NCBI GenBank assembly: GCA_032871835.1
Contig: CM065302.1
Span: forward strand, 6,431,882 to 6,495,881
Length of the DNA: 64,000 nucleotides
Direction: 5' to 3'
Source: Dipteronia dyeriana
Lineage: Eukaryota; Streptophyta; Magnoliopsida; Sapindales; Sapindaceae
Part shown: positions 57,639 to 64,000 of the stretch, one piece after another
Numbering within the stretch: position 1 is the first letter of the stretch
How the letters are laid out: every line of letters starts with the position of its first letter
Translations under genes and position numbers: made by a program
The notes under the pieces: model-generated
Databases searched by the model: none
The model's input: the letters and a program-made list of their open reading frames with translations, nothing else
Told to the model about the DNA's origin: nothing

Positions 57639-59335
57639 TGACAGGAAGCAGAAGTAGTTCAGGGAATGGCCAAAAATCACCAGGCGATTTCCATGTTGGC
57701 AACACGTCACAAGATCCTGCAGCAAACACAAAACCAACCTGCACACCTGGCAGGGATCCAGTAAGTTCCTCCAACCAACAGAGATCTTACGCTGTATTTT
57801 CAAGAGGCCTTACAGCAATTGGTGACAGACGCTGCAAGGGAAGGGATTGATCTACTGGCTGTAGGAGCACATACTCCCAATCCTCCACCCGTAAGGCTTC
57901 GTTCGGTAGTGGTTGGGCCAGGAATAACTATGCCAGAAACTAGAAGGAACTCTTCCCTAATCAAATCGGCTAGACAGGAAACACTTGAAGAGGAACAACA
58001 TCACCAGAGGCTGGACCATAATCAAACAGTACGTGCCAGATATCTTAAATAAGACCGGTGCAGAGGTCGGTCATCATCAGAAGACAGTGATCAACACCAT
58101 TGCAAAGGTCATCCTGGAGTCACACGAGAGGTCCTGCATCAGAGTGAAGAGTGTGAGGAAAGAATGATGATAACCCAACGGTTTAACCGTCGAGAAATTC
58201 CGATGAGAAATAGAGATGTTATAATCCAGAGCCTAACTCAAGAAGTCGAGAATAACATGCGACAGATGGAAGCACTGGTCATACGTTATGGCTGTAATGA
58301 TCTATCCAACGATGACTCTGACAGTCCATTCACCAGGAAAATTTTATGGACCCCTTTCCCAGAAAGATTCAGGATGCCGCATGTGGAGCAATTCAAAAAA
58401 GATACAGATCCAAAGGAGCACGTTGGACGCTATTAAAGTGTCATGGCTCAATATGCCCGCAGTGACCCCCTATTATGCTTTAACTTTCCGCAAACACTAG
58501 GAGACATAGGGTCAAAATGGTTTGGGAGACTACCCCAGGCGAGCATCGAAAATTTCAGCGAACTAAGCAGTAGCTTCTCAAGGCAATTTCAGAGCAATGT
58601 TCACAGGAAAAAGTCGGTGGCCTACCTCTCTCAAATAAAGCAGGGGAAGGATGAGTCATTAAAAAAGTACTTGGGCCGGTTCGGCCAAGCAGTATCAGAA
58701 ATTGACAGTGCTAATGATGAAGCAATTATTACTGCCTTCACCAATAACTTGCAGAATGGACGACTATCCTTTGATTTGAGAAGAGCACAACTGACTAAGT
58801 ATGCTTACATGATGGATATGGCAGAAGGATACGCACTGGCCAAAGAAGAAGAATTAGCTACAGGGGGGAGCTATATGAACGGAGGAAAGCCCGAACAAAA
58901 GGATGCTGAAACCAAAGGGCAAAATCAAAAGGGAAAGCCAAAAGGGAACGGCAAGGAGAAAAACAAGGATAGGGTAATGGGATTAATGTCGAACGGTCTA
59001 CAGAGAAATACCGAGGTAGATATACCAATTACACCCTTCTTCGAAAAAATCAAGAAGAAATTTTAGCCATCTTGGAAGAGAAAAATATGGTGCAAGAACC
59101 CCGACGACAATCCCAGTTCGCCTGGAGAGATACAACCAAGTATTACAGATTTCACAAGAAAACCGGGCACGAGACTTCAAAGTGTTATCTGCTCAAAGAT
59201 TACATAGAGACTCTCATTCGGGAAGGGCATCTACGGGATAAAATCTTTAAAAAAATGAGAAATCAGAAGCTAAGGAAGTTAAAGTTGATCATTCTGGACG
59301 AAATCAAAAGGCCAGTCCCGAAGTCGATCAAGTAA
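57639..59335 (+). pseudogene. Gypsy 2 gag
   Basis: The N-terminal part (MTGSRSSSGNGQKSPGDFHV) is followed by several frame changes. The capsid-like core is in 58164-59066: MPHVEQFKKDTDPKEHV, then after a TAA at about 58436 MAQYARSDPLLCFNFPQTLG, SKWFGRLPQASIENFSELSS, FSRQFQSNVHRKKSVAYLSQ and QGKDESLKKYLGRFGQAV. After another frameshift there is a degenerate knuckle, YYRFHKKTGHETSKCYLLKD, with the first Cys replaced by Tyr. Confidence 0.8.
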
Positions 59336-59490
59336 TACAAACAATTTTCGGAGGACCCTTTACTGGCAAAAGCAACCGAGAACGAACTCAGAAAATTAGA
59401 GAAACACTAGAAGCAAAAAATAACTTTGACGTAAACTCGGTTGAGCCAGACCCAAAAAGGGTTAAGGAATGATAGGACCCGATAGTTTTT

Positions 59491-62400
59491 ATGGAAGCAG
59501 ATTCCCATGGCGTCGATGTTCGGCCTAATTACGCTTTGGTTATAAGTGCACGGATTGGCCATAGTGAAGTCTGGAGAATTCTAATAGATAATGGGATTTT
59601 AGCAGACATCCTAAGTGTGGCCGTATACGACCAGCTAAGACTAGATCGAAAAGATTTACAGCATTTCCATAATCCATTAAGAGAGTTTGGAGGGATAGAG
59701 GTCAGGTCACTCGGGACGGTAAAACTACCCGTGAAGATTGGAACAGTGTCATGCCAGAGGACTTTCCTTCTCGACTTTGTGGTAGTTGACTTGGACAATT
59801 GGCCGTATAATGCATTATTGGGTCGGCCATTCCTGAATAAAACAAGGGCCGTGACGGCCACTAATGCATTAATGATCGAGTTCCCAACAGAACAAGGGGT
59901 TGGGATAGTCAAGGGATCCCAAGAGATGGCCCGAAGAGCAAACCTGTCAGTATACAAAGACAAGCACGATGCTGAACAAGTGTGCACCCCCAAATCAGTG
60001 CAAAGAACCCTTGTCATTTGAACTGGATCCGAGGGAAGACTCGAATGAGTCCAAAACAGAATTGATTGAAGTGGTACTTAAAGAAGACGAACCGGATAAG
60101 AAAATCAAGATCGAGGCTAACTTGGATGGAAAAGTCAAGCAAGACCTAACCAATCTGCTTAGAGAGCACAAAGATGTGTTCGCTTGGAGTCACGAAGATA
60201 TGGTCGGGATAGATGCCCGAGTGATATCCCGCCATCTCGCAGTTGACCCGAATGCAAAACCAGTAATACAAAAGATAAAATCGTTCAATCCTGAAAGGAG
60301 TCGAGCAATTAAACAAGAGATAGAAAAGCTACTGGCAATTGGATCGATCAAAGAAGTCAGCTACCCTCAGTGGGTCGCCAACGTAGTCCTTGTCCAAAAG
60401 AAAAATGGACAATGGAGGATGTGTATAGATTTCACGGATTTGAACAAGGCATGCCCAAAGGATAGCTTCCCACTTCCAAGGATAGACCAACTAGTGGATG
60501 CCACAGCAGGTCACGAATTGATCAGCTTCATGGATGCTTACTCGGGATACAATCAGATCCGGATGAACAAAGCTGATGATGAAAAAACAGCTTTCACAAC
60601 GGATCAGGGTTTATATTGCTACACAATAATGCCCTTCGGTTTAAAAAATGCAGGTGCTACGTATCAAAGGTTGGTCAACAAAATCTTCACTCGGTAAATA
60701 GGAAGGAACATGGAAGTGTACATTGACGACATGTTGACTAAAAGTGTCTCGGCAGATGAGCATGCCTAGGACCTCCGAGAGACATTTGATGTCCTAAGAA
60801 GATACCAGATGGAATTAAACCCGAACAAATGTTTATTCGAAGTCCCTTCGGGAAGATTCTTGGGTTTTCAAGTACACCAAAGAGGAATCGAAGTTAATCC
60901 CGAGAAGATCCAGTCCTTGCAAAAAATAACCTCACCCAAAACGTTGAAAGAAGTACAGTGCTTAACAGGGTGTTTAGATTCCTTGGGAAGATTTATCTCG
61001 AGAGCTACAGACAGGTGCGTACCCTTTTTCAAGATAATCAAAAAAGGTAAAGGACTCGAGTGGAATAAAGAGTGCAAGCAGGCATTCTTAAAACTAAAAG
61101 AGTATCTGGGACAGGCACCAGTTCTCTCAAAACCGTAAAAAGGGGAAATACTTCAGCTGTATCTGTCAATAACCGAGCTTGCAACAAGTTCAGTCTTAGT
61201 CAAAACAGAAGATGGAGTGCATAAACCAGTGTATTATACCAGCAAGGCACTCTTACCGGCTGAGACCAGGTACTCACAGACAGAGAAGATGGCCTTAGCA
61301 TTGATTTCAGCATCAAAAAATCTGAGACCATACTTTCAGACCCATACAATCCAAGTGCTCACCAATTGCCCATTAAGACAAATCTTACAAAAGCCAGAAA
61401 TATCAGGAAGACTTACTAAATGGGCAATCGAGCTAAGTGAATTCGATATTCATTATGTCCCCAAAACCTCCCTCAAAGGACAGGCCGTAGCAGACTTCAT
61501 AGCCAAGTTCACAGAACCAAACCTGGAAGTAAAAAGACTCTTGGATAAAAGTTTCCCATGGAAACTGTATGTTGATGGTTCTTCAAACACTCATAACAGC
61601 GGGGCAGGGATCGTAGTTCGTACCCCAGAAGGAGATGATATTGAATGTGCCATGAGATTTGATTTCAAAGCAACCAATAATCAAGCCGAATACGAGGCAT
61701 TATTAGTTGGACTCAGAGTCTGCATAACCCTTGGGGCAGATGAAGTTGAGATATTCAGCGATTCACAGGTGGTTGTCAACCAGGTTATGGACGAGTACCA
61801 GGCCAAAGATGAAAGTATGATTGCCTACCGTGACATCGCGAAACAGCTTCTCCAAAAATTTAAAGAATACAAGATCGCTCAGATCCCTAGGGAAGAAAAT
61901 GAAAAGGCTGACGTGTTGTCTAAATTAGCGCCAGCAACAACCACAATCAGACCAAAGACCATTCCGGTTGCACACCTCCTTAAACCGAGTACAGCTGAAC
62001 ATAAGCATTTGGAAATTTCAGAAGTTCGAACACCGCAAAACGGTTGGATGGTCCAACTGAGAAGGTTCCTGGAAGAAGGCGTGGTCCCTGAAGATCCGAT
62101 ACTAGCAAAGCGTATCAGGTATTGATCGGCCAGGTATACCATGATCGGAGAAGAATTATACAGAAAGAGGTTTTTCCGAGCTCTCCAGAGATGTGTACTA
62201 AAAGAAGATGCACATCGAATACTTCAAGAGATCCATGGAGGAGTATGCGGAAACCATGTTGGGGGTAGAAGTCTAGCGCCTAAGGTGCTCAGGCAAGGCT
62301 ATTACTGGCCAACGCTTTTCTCAGATGCACAACAGTGGTTGGAAAGTTGCAACACCTGTCAAAGGATAGCTAACGATATCCGACAACCCCTAGAAAAGCT

Positions 62401-63295
62401 CAGAAACCTCACTGCCCCATTGTCATTTGCCATGTGGGGCCTGGACCTGATCGGCCCAATGCCAGCCGGGACAGGGGGTAGAGCAAAACACGCTATAGTA
62501 GCTGTCGATTATTTCATAAAATGGGCAGAAGCTGAAGCGCTGGTGCATATCACAGAAGCCAACACCATAAATTTTGTAAAGAAAAACATACTTTATAGGT
62601 TTGGAGTTCCGGACACTATAATCACTGAAAATGGCACCCAGTTTGATAACCAAAAGTTCAGACAGTTGTGCAAGAAGTATCAGATTGCTAACTACTATGC
62701 GACACCCGCTCATCCTCAAACAAACGGGCAGGTAGAAGCAGTAAATAAAATTATCAAGCACACCATCAAAGCAAAGTTGGATACCAAAAAGGGAAGATGG
62801 GTTGAAAAGCTTCTTGAAGTATTATGGGCATACCAGACGACAACAAGGACTTCAACAGGAGAAACCCCATTCACCTTAGCGTTCGAAACAGAAGTTGTCA
62901 TCCCCGTAGAAACATTGTATGCGTCCCCCCGGGTCAAGCTATAAGATGAAGAGCAGAATAGTGATATGATACTATAAAGTTTGGACGAGCTAGAAGAAAA
63001 AAGGGAGAAGTCCCGAATAAGAAATATAACATATTAATAAAGAGTGGCTCGCCACTACAATTCTCGTGTTCGGATCAGGAAATTCCAGCTTGGAGACTTA
63101 GTGCTCAGGAGGGTATCATTAAAAACGAAAAATAAAGTTACAGGTTCCCTGGCAGATAAATGAGAGGGCCCATACAAGGTCGAGAGAAGAGCTGGTCATG
63201 GAGCATATTGGATTGCACGACCCAACGGAGGGGGTTTTACCCCAACCATGCAACGGTCAATATCTAAAGATTTTCTATCCTTAAAACTGTTTTTC
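59491..63295 (+). pseudogene. Gypsy 2 pol: protease, RT, RNase H, archaeal-type RNase H, integrase
   Basis: Protease WRILIDNGILADIL has DNG instead of DTG. After GRPFLNKTRAVTATNALM a frameshift near 59990 leads to the RT: HKDVFAWSHEDMVGID, VSYPQWVANVVLVQKKNGQW, RMCIDFTDLNKACPKDSFPL, ISFMDAYSGYNQIRM, YTIMPFGLKNAGATYQRLVN, a stop at 60697, then MEVYIDDMLTKSV (YIDD). First RNase H: PVYYTSKALLPAETRYSQTE. Second RNase H: LYVDGSSNTHNSGAGIV, NNQAEYEALLVGL and EIFSDSQVVVNQV, all catalytic residues present. Integrase: HGGVCGNHVGGRSL, CNTCQRIAND (zinc site intact), MWGLDLIGPMPAG, IITENGTQFDNQ (second catalytic Asp is Glu) and NGQVEAVNKIIKHTIKA. Stops lie at about 60697, 60768, 61137, 62123 and 62942; after 62944 only scattered pol-like motifs remain. 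Confidence 0.88.
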
Positions 63296-63405
63296 CTCTG
63301 TTTCCTAGTCAGGGCTATTAGTTGTGATAAATGTTAGCTATGGAATTTAAATGTTTTGATTTTGCAGTGATAAATAAAAATTATTCGGAAATTCCGGAAA
63401 AGAAA

Positions 63406-63487
63406 GCATATGATAATAAGAACATATGGAAGAAGAGCATGATAATAAGAACATATGGAAGAAGAGCATGATAATAAGAACATGCAA
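63406..63487 (+). repeat. 29-bp tandem repeat, three units
   Basis: GCATGATAATAAGAACATAT units at 63406, 63435 and 63464, in the 3' untranslated region of Gypsy 2. Confidence 0.85.
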
Positions 63488-63839
63488 ATAGAATTCTCGG
63501 GACCATCAAATCCTGAATGGGCGGAGAAGCTCGTAGGAGCATGCCAACCGAGCATGGTCAAAATGACCTTCGTAAAAAGGCAAACCCGATGCACCAGACT
63601 CTGAAAAAATGCTCGGGACGCTATCGGAAAAAATTCCAGTGAAATGCGTAGCTGTGTTGAAACAATTTTTTTAAAAAGAGCTCAACGATTCGGCAAACCC
63701 TTGCGTATAAAAACTGGGGAGACGTCCTTGGTATTGCGTAAGGACTCGAACATATGATCATGGTGAGCCTTGATGTAATGTTCGAGTAGCAACCGGGTAT
63801 GAAATACAAGTGTAAACTTGCCTGTTTCAAGATGACTCG

Positions 63840-64000
63840 GTTAATAAAGAGCCAGTTTAATAAGATACTTGGCAATTGAAGTCATTCGGGTAACAACCGG
63901 TTTAATGAGATACTCGGTTAAGTTACCCGAACATCGAAGAAGCCAGTTTAATAAGATACTTGGCAATTGAAGTCATTCGAGTAACAACCGGTTTAATAAG
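63840..64000 (+). repeat. 91-bp tandem repeat, cut by window edge
   Basis: GCCAGTTTAATAAGATACTT recurs at 63851 and 63942, with GTAACAACCGGTTTAAT in both units. It is a 3' repeat block of Gypsy 2, comparable in place to the 99-bp block of Gypsy 1 but different in sequence. Confidence 0.85.

Larger units (their letters stand above)
56693..64000 (+). mobile_element. Gypsy LTR retrotransposon 2 (Tat-like), runs off the right edge
   Basis: 5' LTR, primer-binding region, gag, protease, RT, both RNase H regions and integrase are in the usual order, followed by non-coding DNA with tandem repeats. The 3' LTR is not in the window. The coding sequence is less decayed than in Gypsy 1 but still has stops and frameshifts. 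Confidence 0.88.

Noticed and set aside
59529..60017. 162-codon minus-strand frame
   Set aside because: Antisense to the Gypsy 2 protease region; no homology of its own. It is not in the position of the Tat antisense ORF.

Overview
The window looks like nuclear DNA of a flowering plant, most likely a eudicot. It has AT-rich intergenic sequence, interrupted intron-containing gene remnants, plant-type L1 LINEs with a DUF4283-like ORF1, a Tnt1/Tork-like Copia element, two Tat-like Gypsy elements and several DNA transposons. No bacterial features (operons, Shine-Dalgarno sites) were seen. Nearly everything recognisable is a transposable element or a decayed gene copy. The only intact host-type reading frame I trust is a small SUMO-like gene at 2473-2793 (minus strand).

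Layout. 1-2446: the 5' part of a Mutator-like element (MULE) with a broken transposase gene and a minisatellite-like subterminal region, ending 26 bp downstream of the SUMO stop codon. 2473-11155: a SUMO-derived neighbourhood with the intact gene, two decayed SUMO fragments, a non-autonomous relative of the MULE (5213-6608), a LINE tail and a wrecked WRN-like 3'-5' exonuclease gene. 11156-15500: an unknown repeated segment whose second copy lies at 54587-56692. Because the second copy lacks them, two insertions in the first copy can be defined exactly: a second non-autonomous MULE (11909-13845, itself carrying a hAT-like insert) and a LINE tail (14630-15038). 15340-18653: intergenic sequence with MITE-like ends.

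18654-30716: a long degenerate LINE (RRM/DUF4283 ORF1; endonuclease, reverse transcriptase, zinc finger and RNase H in ORF2) interrupted by a Copia element with two LTRs (22775-28171). 30726-33859: AT-rich and empty. 33860-35419: an element with terminal inverted repeats and an 11-bp target duplication that encloses non-transposon-like sequence (Pack-MULE candidate).

35730-44672: an array of four tandem copies of an importin-alpha-like gene fragment covering ARM repeats 1 to 4. Copy 2 still has all splice sites and an open frame; copies 1, 3 and 4 are broken. The array ends in a nearly perfect 540-bp duplication that joins directly to a 5'-truncated Gypsy element (44672-54586) with gag, protease, RT, RNase H, integrase, a 99-bp tandem repeat, an antisense ORF region and a 3' LTR. 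A second Gypsy element starts at 56693 with a 5' LTR and runs off the right edge.

Most notable: (1) a MULE family in three copies whose subterminal DNA is an array of about 20-bp units centred on GATCGAGC; (2) a SUMO gene that ends exactly at its diglycine with no tail to process; (3) the importin-alpha ARM1-4 array; (4) natural empty sites that give the relative order of insertions. All alignments and divergence estimates were done by eye.
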